Assembly (NCBI GenBank): GCA_944323875.1
Contig: CALUUH010000004.1
Location: 1-64,000, forward strand
Direction: 5' to 3'
Source: Candidatus Gastranaerophilales bacterium
GTDB lineage: Bacteria > Cyanobacteriota > Vampirovibrionia > Gastranaerophilales > Gastranaerophilaceae
DNA: 64,000 nt
In this document: positions 27,325 to 35,930 of the stretch, in pieces
How the letters are laid out: every line of letters begins with the position of its first letter
Position numbering within the stretch: the stretch's first letter is position 1
Notes under the pieces: model-generated
The model's database searches: none
What the model was told of the DNA's origin: nothing
What the model saw: the letters and a program-made list of their open reading frames with translations, nothing else
Made by a program: the position numbers and the translations under genes

Positions 27325-29826
27325 TTATCTCACAGCCATTGCGTCAAGTTTTTTACGGTAAAATTCTGTATTGATATTAAGTTTGTCGCCTATATCAAGC
27401 AGCATAAGAATGAATTTGCGTGTATGATTACGTTTTGACGCACTTGTTTCATCACTTTTTAGTAAATCACTTATTCTGTGATATATCTTATTGAAATATG
27501 TGTTTTGCGCCTCTGCAATATCAATTTGCAGTTCAAGTTTTTCAATCTGATAGAACAAATCCAAGACTACTTCGGCCTGCTGTATTTCAAAACTATGGAC
27601 AAGCCGGTTGATATTTTGAAGCAATTTTTTAGCGAAAATATTATTTGATGGAGTTTTGTCCATAACAACATCCATCTTTGATGCTTCAAAGTTTATATCG
27701 GTTGCCTGTTGTATCAAATCATCATCTATAAAGCCGCTTGAACCCGTGATTAAATCATTGAATTTGCGGCTCAACGCATAACCCGCTGAAATCTTAAATT
27801 CATCCGGAACTTTCAGGCCGAGCGTTTGAAGATGATATATTGAACTTTTGCCGGCATCATACATATCTTCATAAATAGCCGCAAACTTTTTCAACTTGCC
27901 GCGCAGCATAACTTGAAGTATCTTTCTTCTTTCTTCGATAAAGATGTCTTTTAATGTATAATATTCTTTACCAAAGTACTCATCCAGCGCGCGAATTGTT
28001 TCGGTGAGCGGACTCATCATAAAGGTTTTAATCAAATTGGTTTTGAGCTTGTTGAACTCAAGTTCATCTGTATAAGGTTTTATTGCGCAATGGAAGTCGC
28101 CGCCTGAATACTGCATTAATGCAAAAATCAAGTTGTGGCGTACATAAGTTATTCTTGATTTGACTTCTATATGCCCGATTATAAAGGCTGAATTACCTTT
28201 TTGTACTTTTTTATAGGCATGTTTTTTCAGGGTGTAACAATACACATTTTCTTCATCTTCAAAATCGTGGAACAGAGAAGATATAGCCCATAAACTTGCA
28301 ATTTGCTGTGCGGTAACAACAGAAGGCCTTACATATTTTTCGAAAATATCGCGTCCATTACCGTTTTCCGGAATATTACTTTTTGCTTCTGAAAGTATTT
28401 CCAAAAATCTTGTTTCGTAATCTTTGCTGGAAAATCTTGCCGCAAGCTGGAGAGCGCGGGCTGCATATTTCATGATTTGAACGGTTTCAATACCGGAAAT
28501 TTCGGAGAAGAACCAGCCGCAGCTTGTATACATGAGCATTGCCTGACGTTGAATTTCCAACAATTCCATGGCTTTTACCTTTTGCTCATCAGATAAGTTT
28601 TGATGGAAATATGTACTCTGGAATTTTATAACATTTGATTCTTTTCTGTCCAGAATAACATCAATATATTTGTTTCTTACTTCCCACGGGTCAATGTTGT
28701 AGTATTTAGATCCTTCTTCTTCAAAAATAACGGCTAATTCATCACGCAGATAATCCAATGCTTCACGTAAAGGCTTGCGCCATTTTTGGTTCCAGCCCGG
28801 ATGACCGCCTGTTGAACATCCGCAATCCTCTTTCCAGCGGCCTACACCGTGGAAACAACTCCAGGAAGATGCCTGTTTAATATCTGCTTCGTAATCACTG
28901 CGGTACTGGTCTAAATATTCCGCATAGTTTGTTATTGTAAATCCTTCGTCTTTAGCCTTAACTTTCAAAACATAAGCCAGCGCCATATCGCCGAATTTTG
29001 TATGATGGCCGTAGCTTTCGCCGTCTGTTGCGATATTTACAAGCTGCGGATAATCTCTGCAGTCGGAAATTCCTTCTTTAAGACGTTTGCTGAACTTGTT
29101 GCCGTCTTTTAGAAGTTCATCAAAAGCAACAGAGCGTGAAATAGCACCATCGTAGAAGAACAAATCAATATATTTTCCCGGAGCGGATTTTATATAATAC
29201 CTGTAAGATCTTGCAGGGTCAACATTCCCCCAGCTTACATCCGTCCAGTCTTTGTCGCCTTCTTTTCTTATTTTCAGCGCCTGATAAGGTGAAAGAACAG
29301 TAAATTTAATACCGTGTTCTTCCAAAACCCTTAATGTATCGTCATCAACAGCGGTTTCCGCAAGCCAGATACCTTCAGGTTTGCGTCCGAAACGGTATTC
29401 AAAATCCCTGATACCCCAGATTACCTGAGTTTGTTTGTCATGTTCATTTGCCAGCGGCATAATCATGTGGTTGTAAACCTGCGCCATAGCGTTACCATGG
29501 CCGTTATGTTCAGCGATACTTTCTATATCAGCCTTAATAATTCTTTCGTAAGTTAGCGGAGCGTAAATTTCCATCCATGAAAGCAATGTCGGTCCAAAGT
29601 TGAAACTTATATACTCATAGTTATTAACAACATCAAGTATTCTGTTTCTGCTGTCAACAATTTTAGACACTGAATTCGGGTTGTAACATTCTTTATTAAT
29701 CCTTTCATTCCAATCGTGGAAAGGCAAAGCGCTGTCTTGCAGTTCTATTGCTTCCAGCCACGGATTTTCTCTTGGCGGCTGGTAAAAGTGTCCGTGTATT
29801 GTTAGAAATGCTTTTGGATTTTCCAT
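27325..29826 (-). CDS. Glycoside hydrolase family 57 protein (DUF3536-type)
   Basis: 833 aa. The N-terminus FLTIHGHFYQPPRENPW is the GH57 signature, and EGIWLAETAVDDDTL (about 153-167) holds the likely catalytic glutamate. The second half matches the all-helical DUF3536-type extension. Enzymes of this architecture are expected to act on alpha-glucans (glycogen/starch, amylase or branching activity); the exact substrate is not readable. No signal peptide, so cytosolic, which fits storage polysaccharide turnover. Confidence 0.92.
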   Translation of the reverse strand: MENPKAFLTIHGHFYQPPRENPWLEAIELQDSALPFHDWNERINKECYNPNSVSKIVDSRNRILDVVNNYEYISFNFGPTLLSWMEIYAPLTYERIIKADIESIAEHNGHGNAMAQVYNHMIMPLANEHDKQTQVIWGIRDFEYRFGRKPEGIWLAETAVDDDTLRVLEEHGIKFTVLSPYQALKIRKEGDKDWTDVSWGNVDPARSYRYYIKSAPGKYIDLFFYDGAISRSVAFDELLKDGNKFSKRLKEGISDCRDYPQLVNIATDGESYGHHTKFGDMALAYVLKVKAKDEGFTITNYAEYLDQYRSDYEADIKQASSWSCFHGVGRWKEDCGCSTGGHPGWNQKWRKPLREALDYLRDELAVIFEEEGSKYYNIDPWEVRNKYIDVILDRKESNVIKFQSTYFHQNLSDEQKVKAMELLEIQRQAMLMYTSCGWFFSEISGIETVQIMKYAARALQLAARFSSKDYETRFLEILSEAKSNIPENGNGRDIFEKYVRPSVVTAQQIASLWAISSLFHDFEDEENVYCYTLKKHAYKKVQKGNSAFIIGHIEVKSRITYVRHNLIFALMQYSGGDFHCAIKPYTDELEFNKLKTNLIKTFMMSPLTETIRALDEYFGKEYYTLKDIFIEERRKILQVMLRGKLKKFAAIYEDMYDAGKSSIYHLQTLGLKVPDEFKISAGYALSRKFNDLITGSSGFIDDDLIQQATDINFEASKMDVVMDKTPSNNIFAKKLLQNINRLVHSFEIQQAEVVLDLFYQIEKLELQIDIAEAQNTYFNKIYHRISDLLKSDETSASKRNHTRKFILMLLDIGDKLNINTEFYRKKLDAMAVR

Positions 29827-29856
29827 TATATCTTAACTCCGTTTTTTACTAAAGTG

Positions 29857-30348
29857 TTATTTTTTTTCGGTTTTAGGTTTTTCGGTCAGAACTGTAAATT
29901 TGTCTACGTCCATCCAGATATCACCGAGAGCTGTTGAGAAAACTTTTCCGCAAAATTCAATTTCATCACCTGCATCCAGATCAATATGTTTTTCTGCTTC
30001 TGATCTTTTAAGGAATATTTTCATTTCGGAAAGCGGAATGTTATGGTCTGTTACATCAGGTCTTTGAATTAAGAACGAAATGTAATCTTCAGAACTTCTG
30101 AATGCCGGTTTGTAATCAAGACCAAGTGTTGAAAATTTATCAAATTTAGCTTTTATTTTAACGTTTTTATTGAGATAGAAAGAAGGTCTTGCAAGCATAT
30201 CAAGCGGGTTAACCTGAAGATAAGATACTGTTGCGTGTATCATCGGGTTTTCCAGATTTATAGGTGTCTGTGTTGTTACTGCATTTACATTAACGCTAAC
30301 ACTCAATGCAACAGCCATTATTAAAATAAGATATTTAATTTTTTTCAT
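29857..30348 (-). CDS. Secreted OB-fold-like protein
   Basis: 163 aa. A signal peptide (to about residue 23, VNVNA) is followed by about 140 residues of beta pattern: NPLDMLARPSFYLNKNVKIKAKF, then DAGDEIEFCGKVFSTALGDIWMDVDKF. Alternating hydrophobics and the GDEIEFxGKV core suggest an OB-fold similar to periplasmic tRNA_anti-like domains. Lysine-rich end. It lies immediately upstream of the GH57 gene on the same strand, possibly cotranscribed, but a shared function is not evident. Confidence 0.7.
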   Translation of the reverse strand: MKKIKYLILIMAVALSVSVNVNAVTTQTPINLENPMIHATVSYLQVNPLDMLARPSFYLNKNVKIKAKFDKFSTLGLDYKPAFRSSEDYISFLIQRPDVTDHNIPLSEMKIFLKRSEAEKHIDLDAGDEIEFCGKVFSTALGDIWMDVDKFTVLTEKPKTEKK

Positions 30349-30480
30349 GATAATCCCTTCTTAACTAATGTGTTTATTTACAACAATATACTAACACATA
30401 ATTTATATTTGGGGAACTGTCCATGTAAAGTATTTTTGTTAATAAAAACAGAACAACAGGCTTAAAATAATGAAAGTGTC

Positions 30481-31059
30481 TTACCAATCCTGAGATCCGT
30501 ATTTTTTATATAAATCTATTGTTTTATGCAATTTTTTTTCAACCATAGCAAGCTTTTCAAGAGTTTCTTTGTTAGTAACTTTAGTTTTAAGCACTTGCAA
30601 ATCCAATAATTCTTCTTTGGCTTTTCTGACCCGTTCTTTATCCTGTTCACGGCGTAAGAACAGCCAGCCGGCAAAACCGCAGCCCGGCGGAATTATTGCC
30701 CATGGAGAACTCGGAAAATGTTTGCACAAAGTCATTCTGTCCTCATATCTAGCACACATATTGTCATCTTGCAGATATTTACAATAGTAAAAAGTCAATC
30801 CGTCAACTTCTTTTTTATCATTCTTTAAGTGCATAAAAATATTATCAACAGTATCCGCATCCGCCTTGCGTGCTTCTTCTGTGGAGGCATAGGGTTCAAA
30901 TATCTCCAGAAATTCTTTTGCGTAAACATCACCTTTACGTGCAAGTTCGCAAAGTTCTTCGTGTGAAGTGCCGGTTGTAACAACACGGCAGCACTTTCCG
31001 CACATCAGGCATAAATCTTGAGGACGCTTATTCAAATAATTTTTTTCGTATGAATCCAT
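30481..31059 (-). CDS. YkgJ-type cysteine-cluster protein
   Basis: 192 aa. CLMCGKCCRVVTTG (about 17-30) plus later YCKYLQDDNMCARYEDRMTLCKHFP give the CxxCxxCC...C...C arrangement of the YkgJ/UPF0153 zinc- or iron-cluster family. The C-terminal third is helical and charged. No partner gene nearby clarifies the substrate. Cytosolic; family confident, biochemical role unknown. Confidence 0.88.
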   Translation of the reverse strand: MDSYEKNYLNKRPQDLCLMCGKCCRVVTTGTSHEELCELARKGDVYAKEFLEIFEPYASTEEARKADADTVDNIFMHLKNDKKEVDGLTFYYCKYLQDDNMCARYEDRMTLCKHFPSSPWAIIPPGCGFAGWLFLRREQDKERVRKAKEELLDLQVLKTKVTNKETLEKLAMVEKKLHKTIDLYKKYGSQDW

Positions 31060-31186
31060 ATTTATATTATAGAGCTTCTAGTCCAAAAAAGTTAATTATC
31101 TTTACATTTCTTAAAGTTTTCTTTAAAAAAGCAATATTTTCTTTATTTTGGACTTTTATAATATAAGTAGTAGTAAAGGTTTAGTC

Positions 31187-32131
31187 ATGCAAAATTCAGT
31201 AGGACAGTATCAAACCCAGCCAATACAACAGGTACAGCAATGTGCCCCGCCGCAGCCTGCATTAACAACACCTGGAACTCAATCAGGGGTATATATCCAG
31301 ATATTCAATCCTTCTGTAGGCGCTCCGGGAGCTGCTCCGGTTTATAATGTCAATGCTCCGTCTTACGGAACAAATCCTAATCAGGCGCAGTGTTATCCTT
31401 CCAATTATTATACAAATAATTGGGCTCAAGGCTATAGTAACCCGCAGTATCCGGCATCAAATATTCCGGGGCAATCAATCAACGGCGGTGTTACTCAAAC
31501 CCAGAATGTCACCGTAAATCCGGCCGGTTATTATGATACAACTCAGCAGGCACAAAACCAAAATGTCCCTCAAACAGCATGGCCGGCGCAAGGCGTACCG
31601 CAGCCGGCAGGTCAGCAGCAAGGACAGAACGGTGTTTCTCAGACGCAAAATACTTCAACAACAGAAACGTCCTCATCAACCGGTGATAAGAAAACCGAAA
31701 AACGAACAATTGTAATGCTGACTGATGAATATATAAAAAATGTAGAAAACTATCTGAACAGTCAGGATAAAGAAGTACGTCTGATGGGTGCAAAAGAAGT
31801 TGTAGCGCGCGCACTTGAAGACCCTTCAAGAAAAGATGACAAAGCTCTTACCGCTCTGGTAAACAAAATGATTCAAGACCCTGATATGAAAGTACGTTTC
31901 CTTGGCTTGAGCCTTCTTTATTCACGTAACATAACAGGTGATGAATATACTGTAAATGTACTCAAACAAATGCAAAATTCAACAAGCGGTTACGGACAAG
32001 ACGCACTTATGGCTGCAAACATTCTGTTGAAAATGTCAGGTCAGACAACAGAAAAAGAATTTGAAGTAACCGACAAGGACAAGAAAAAGAAGAAAACCGA
32101 AGACATAAATAAGGTGATGACATTATTATGA
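31187..32131 (+). CDS. Q/P/N-rich protein with C-terminal HEAT-like domain
   Basis: 314 aa from the ATG at 31187 (AAAGG upstream). Residues 1-170 are low complexity, Gln/Pro/Asn/Tyr-rich (PQYPASNIPGQS, QGVPQPAGQQQGQN) and probably disordered. Residues 185-295 form a HEAT-like helical repeat (VENYLNSQDKEVRLMGAKEV, DPDMKVRFLGLSLLYS), related in style to the 48504 and 63286 genes. A KKKK-rich tail ends it. The stop overlaps the next start (ATGA), so it is coupled to the small membrane protein downstream. A scaffold role is inferred. Confidence 0.8.
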   Translation: MQNSVGQYQTQPIQQVQQCAPPQPALTTPGTQSGVYIQIFNPSVGAPGAAPVYNVNAPSYGTNPNQAQCYPSNYYTNNWAQGYSNPQYPASNIPGQSINGGVTQTQNVTVNPAGYYDTTQQAQNQNVPQTAWPAQGVPQPAGQQQGQNGVSQTQNTSTTETSSSTGDKKTEKRTIVMLTDEYIKNVENYLNSQDKEVRLMGAKEVVARALEDPSRKDDKALTALVNKMIQDPDMKVRFLGLSLLYSRNITGDEYTVNVLKQMQNSTSGYGQDALMAANILLKMSGQTTEKEFEVTDKDKKKKKTEDINKVMTLL

Positions 32132-32613
32132 GAATAATTAATGCAATAAAAAACAATTACGGAAAATATCTTGCAAAAGGCGCAGGCGCACTTGCGCTCG
32201 GCATTGTTGCATACGATTCTCATACTCTGGGCAAAATTAATTCTGATGCTTACGCAAAAACTCAGGATGCAAAAGCCTGTATAAATTCTTACAATAATAC
32301 GATGTTTCTGACCGATCCAAGTATTACAACCTCCAAGGCCAAGAATTTCTTGTTTGATTTGCAAATTCAGGATAACGTACGTCATTTTGTAAATTCAGCT
32401 ATAGGATATTTCAAAGGTTTTGGCTCTATGCTGATTAATTCTGTTGTTCCGCTTGGACTCGGTATCGGCGCAATGGTTTCCAAAAACAACAAAGCAGCCG
32501 GCGGTTTCGGTATTGGGCTTGCCGTATATGGTGTTGTGAAATTCCTCAAGGATGTATGCGGTTTAGGCCATTCAAATGACCTTAAAAACATTTTTAATAA
32601 ACTTTTCGTATAA
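32128..32613 (+). CDS. Small membrane protein coupled to HEAT-like gene
   Basis: 161 aa. A hydrophobic N-terminal stretch (GAGALALGIVAYDS) and two glycine-rich membrane segments (MLINSVVPLGLGIGAMVS and GGFGIGLAVYGVVKFL, about 108-145). The start shares ATGA with the stop upstream. Its end overlaps convergent trmD by 42 bp. Not recognised; probably inner membrane. Confidence 0.75.
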   Translation: MRIINAIKNNYGKYLAKGAGALALGIVAYDSHTLGKINSDAYAKTQDAKACINSYNNTMFLTDPSITTSKAKNFLFDLQIQDNVRHFVNSAIGYFKGFGSMLINSVVPLGLGIGAMVSKNNKAAGGFGIGLAVYGVVKFLKDVCGLGHSNDLKNIFNKLFV

Positions 32614-33273
32614 ATCCGGTCGTCTTTGTTTAGTCCTTTTTAGGCTTTCCTGATAGCGAAATTCATTTATTTCCTTATGGTTTCCGTTAAGCAAAACTTC
32701 AGGCACTTTTAATCCCCTGTATTCACGTGGTTTTGTATAATGCGGGTATTCCAAAAGACCGTTGGAAAAGCTGTCCTGCTCCGCTGATTCTATTTTACCC
32801 AGCGTGCCGTCAAGTTTTCTGCTGACAGCATCTATAAGGCACAATGCAGGCAATTCGCCGCCGGTCAGAACAAAATCCCCCAGTGATATTTCGCGCGGCT
32901 TAATAATCTCTCTTATGCGTTCGTCAAACCCTTCATAATGACCGCAAAGAATAATAATCTCATCAAAATCCGCCAATTCATTGACAACTTTATCTGTTAG
33001 CGGCTCACCTTGCGGCGACATCATTACGGTTACGGAATTTCCCGATATATTAAGGCTTTCATAAGCATCAACGTAAGGCTGTGCCATAAGCACCATTCCT
33101 GCCCCGCCGCCGTAAGGTGTATCATCAACCTTTTTATGTTTATCCAGTGTAAAATCACGCGGGTTAACAACGTTAAGTTCAAACACGCCTTTTTCGCTGG
33201 CACGTTTCATTATGCTGAAATTACAAAATTGTTCAACCATTTCAGGAAAAAGCGTTAAAACATCAAACTTCAT
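32572..33273 (-). CDS. trmD: tRNA (guanine37-N1)-methyltransferase TrmD
   Basis: SPOUT methyltransferase making m1G37, which prevents frameshifting. 233 aa. Visible: MKFDVLTLFPEMV start, DDTPYGGGAGMVL near 49, CGHYEGFDERI near 111 and the knot SLGDFVLTGGELPA near 130. It overlaps rimM by 4 nt and is the last gene of the zinc-ribbon protein-rimM-trmD operon. Its 3' end overlaps the convergent membrane gene by 42 bp, which is unusual. Confidence 0.97.
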   Translation of the reverse strand: MKFDVLTLFPEMVEQFCNFSIMKRASEKGVFELNVVNPRDFTLDKHKKVDDTPYGGGAGMVLMAQPYVDAYESLNISGNSVTVMMSPQGEPLTDKVVNELADFDEIIILCGHYEGFDERIREIIKPREISLGDFVLTGGELPALCLIDAVSRKLDGTLGKIESAEQDSFSNGLLEYPHYTKPREYRGLKVPEVLLNGNHKEINEFRYQESLKRTKQRRPDLYEKFIKNVFKVI

Positions 33274-33788
33274 TCAAGCAGCCCTTCCAAATTGTTTATA
33301 ACAATTTTTTTCTCTTTAAGTTTAACATCAGTAACTATTGCCTTAACAAAAGGGACAAGCGATATTTTTTTAGACTTTGTTTTAACTGATAACAAGTCAT
33401 TTGCCCCGTTGTTAGATACTCCGACGACAAAGCCGAGTTTGGTATCATCAGCATCAAAAACTTCCATACCTACAAGTTCATCAATCAAAAACTCGTCATC
33501 TTCCAGATTTTCGCGGATAGTTTCTTCCGTCACAAAAAGCAATGAGCCTTTATAAGGCAAAAGATCGTTAATCGTATCTATTCCGTCAAACTTTACGATA
33601 GCAAAATTCTTGTTAAGTCTGACCCTTTTAATCTTCAACGCCAGATATTTGTTATCGGATTTAACGAAAACCTCTTTGAGCGAACAGAAGAAGTCCTGCT
33701 GATTTTTAGAAAAACCAACTTTTGCTTCGCCCTGTATTCCGTGAAAGTTTAAAATCTTACCGACAGATATCAACTTATCGTTATTCAT
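33270..33788 (-). CDS. rimM: 16S rRNA processing protein RimM
   Basis: Ribosome maturation factor for the 30S head that binds S19. 172 aa. N-terminal RimM domain (ISVGKILNFHGIQGEAKV, about 5-22) and C-terminal PRC-barrel (DELVGMEVFDADDTKLGFVV, about 98-117; PFVKAIVTDVKLKEKKIVI). Both ends overlap neighbours by 4 nt (ATGA), implying tight translational coupling with the zinc-ribbon protein upstream and trmD downstream. Confidence 0.96.
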   Translation of the reverse strand: MNNDKLISVGKILNFHGIQGEAKVGFSKNQQDFFCSLKEVFVKSDNKYLALKIKRVRLNKNFAIVKFDGIDTINDLLPYKGSLLFVTEETIRENLEDDEFLIDELVGMEVFDADDTKLGFVVGVSNNGANDLLSVKTKSKKISLVPFVKAIVTDVKLKEKKIVINNLEGLLE

Positions 33789-34795
33789 ACTTCAGAAGTT
33801 TCTGTTTTTGCTTTTCGGGTTCTTTTCGGCTTTTCTGTTTCAACAACTTCTGCTGCATTTTCAACAGGTGCTGTTTCCTCAGCCGGAGCCTCTGCAGTTT
33901 CTTTAACAGCTTCTTTTTCAGCCGGTTTTGCTTTTTTAGGCGGTTTTCTGTATTCTTCCGGAGCATCAGGACGATCCTGATTCCATCTTTTTAAGCCCAT
34001 TTGAGCACGGATTAAACCAATACCGACGTGAACACGCCATTCATCCATCTTTAATTGTGCCGCAATAATTTTGTGGCATCCGATTGGAGGCAGCGGAAGC
34101 AATGGTTCATAAAGATTTTTAATCGCAAAAATTTGATCGGGAGAGATAGCCAGCTTACGTTTCGGGAACGGAAGCTTAGGAAGCATAAGTTTTTGTCTTA
34201 CAAGATTGATACCAAAGAAAACTTTTCTTGGTTCAATACCCAGTTTTTCTCCGATAACTTCATGACAATCCGGATTTGGAAGCGGAAGCATCGCTTTATA
34301 CAGCAATTCAATTTGTTCCAACTGCTCCTTAGTAACCAATAATTGTTTAGGTGCTTTAGCCTTTGCCGGACGTTTATTATTAAATTTGTTACCAGGTCTT
34401 CTTGAAGAAAATCCGCCTCTGTTGTCACGGTTATAAGAGCCTGATTTTTGATATCCGCCCTGTCTTCTGTTATCCCTGTTGTAAGAAGGTCTTGAATATC
34501 CGCCTCTGTTGTCGCGGCTGTATCCGCTGTTGTAATTTTGACGCGGGCGGGGCTGCGGACGGCTGTATCTTTGACCTTCAGGGCTGCCGCCTGCACTGTA
34601 ATATCTTGGAGCTTCATCCGGTGTGCTATAGGATTGAAGCGGTTTCTTTTCTTCACCTGTAGATTCTCCGCCTCCAGTTGAAGAAGGATTTACCATCATA
34701 CTTTTATCAGGATACAAACAATCCGGACAAATAACTCTTTTGGGGTTTTTAGTTTCAAACTCACGACCGCATTTGATACACTTGTTTACATACAT
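33785..34795 (-). CDS. Zinc-ribbon, RGG-like disordered protein with duplicated domain
   Basis: 336 aa, not a named family. Layout: an N-terminal zinc ribbon (CIKCGREF...CPDC, residues 7-28); a Arg/Gly/Tyr/Asn-rich disordered region (about 60-145, repeated YNRDNRGG and YSRPSYNR) resembling RNA-binding RGG tracts; two tandem copies of a 50-60-residue helical domain (EQLEQIELLYKAMLPLPNPD and DQIFAIKNLYEPLLPLPPIG, about 157-275); and an acidic/basic Ala-Glu-Lys tail. It heads the rimM-trmD operon and overlaps rimM by 4 nt, the slot often held by a KH RNA-binding protein. A ribosome- or RNA-associated role is inferred from this. Confidence 0.8.
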   Translation of the reverse strand: MYVNKCIKCGREFETKNPKRVICPDCLYPDKSMMVNPSSTGGGESTGEEKKPLQSYSTPDEAPRYYSAGGSPEGQRYSRPQPRPRQNYNSGYSRDNRGGYSRPSYNRDNRRQGGYQKSGSYNRDNRGGFSSRRPGNKFNNKRPAKAKAPKQLLVTKEQLEQIELLYKAMLPLPNPDCHEVIGEKLGIEPRKVFFGINLVRQKLMLPKLPFPKRKLAISPDQIFAIKNLYEPLLPLPPIGCHKIIAAQLKMDEWRVHVGIGLIRAQMGLKRWNQDRPDAPEEYRKPPKKAKPAEKEAVKETAEAPAEETAPVENAAEVVETEKPKRTRKAKTETSEV

Positions 34796-34957
34796 AATAA
34801 TAAGCCTCTTAATTTAAATAATACAATGGGTTCCAAAAAATAAAAAATAATAAGGTTAATTCTCCTCAGTGCAAAAATATTCTTTCCATAAAAAACAATT
34901 CTATGCTATATAAATAGTATAACATAATAATATTTATTTTTCAAGTGGTTTTCAAAA

Positions 34958-35395
34958 TTATTTTTCCACCAAAAAGGTTACCGGCCCGTCATTAATAAGT
35001 TCGACGTCCATCATTGCACGAAATTTGCCTGTTTCAGGTGAAAATCCGCATTCCTTAACATATTTAATAAAATATTCATATAAGTCAAGAGCTTTGTCAG
35101 GAGAGGCCGCTTTGTCAAAAGATGGCCGTGTTCCTTTTTTGCAGTCACCACAGAGTGTAAACTGAGAAACAATAAGTATTTCGCCGTTTACATCTCTTAA
35201 CGAAAGATTCATTTTATCATTTTCGTCCTCAAAAATTCGGAGATTTAAAACTTTTTCTGCAAGCTTCTGAGCATTTTCTTCTTTATCGTTCTTTTCTACA
35301 CCGAGAAAAACCAGTATACCTTTATTGATTTTAGAATATAATTCGCCGTCAATGCTGACAGATGCGCGCTTAACGCGTTGGAGCAGTGCTTTCAT
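34958..35395 (-). CDS. dtd: D-aminoacyl-tRNA deacylase
   Basis: 145 aa from the ATG at 35395 (AAGGAA upstream); the frame extends 20 codons further, but that start cuts into a region without an SD. MKALLQRVKRASVSIDGEL is the typical N-terminus. The signature loops SQFTLCGDCKKGTRPSF (about 78-94) and NDGPVTFLVEK (the cross-subunit Gly-Pro) are intact. It removes D-amino acids and glycine mischarged on tRNA. Confidence 0.96.
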   Translation of the reverse strand: MKALLQRVKRASVSIDGELYSKINKGILVFLGVEKNDKEENAQKLAEKVLNLRIFEDENDKMNLSLRDVNGEILIVSQFTLCGDCKKGTRPSFDKAASPDKALDLYEYFIKYVKECGFSPETGKFRAMMDVELINDGPVTFLVEK

Positions 35396-35621
35396 CAATA
35401 ATTCCTTAATTATCTGTTGCTGTTTTATTATAACACTTGCAAAATATATTTTCAAAAAAAATAAATTAATATTATATACATGTCTAATTTACTTTTTATA
35501 TTAATCATATATGATTATGTCCATAAATTCTGTTTATTAGACGTATTTTTAATAAAAATATGCCTGTTAGCCAGTTAAGTAAATTTAAAATTATTGCTAT
35601 TTTAATAAAATAGGAGGGCAT

Positions 35622-35930
35622 ATGAATTTAAAAGAAAAATTAGGAAGGCAAATCCAATTAATCAGAAAAAAACAAAAGATGACACAAGAGCAGTTAGCTA
35701 AAATTATTGGAATTGATCCGAAAAGTATCAGCAAAATCGAAAAAGGCAATAATTACCCTTCACCTGATAATTTAGAGGCTATAGCGAGAGTTTTAGGGGT
35801 TTCTGTTTACGAGTTTTTCTTGTTTGAGGAAACAAAATCAGTAGAAATGATGAAAAACGAAATAATTAACGCTATTAATCGTGATCATAAAACATTAATG
35901 TACTTATATCACATGCTCAAAGTTCTTTAA
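35622..35930 (+). CDS. XRE-family regulator with C-terminal helical tail
   Basis: 102 aa, strong AGGAGGG site. Helix-turn-helix at residues 6-60 (QIQLIRKKQKMTQEQLAKII, DPKSISKIEKGNNYP). The tail EFFLFEETKSVEMMKNEIINAI resembles that of the 41121 regulator, so both belong to one expanded family. No sensor domain; target not evident. The 3' end overlaps the convergent trmFO by 27 bp. Confidence 0.88.
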   Translation: MNLKEKLGRQIQLIRKKQKMTQEQLAKIIGIDPKSISKIEKGNNYPSPDNLEAIARVLGVSVYEFFLFEETKSVEMMKNEIINAINRDHKTLMYLYHMLKVL

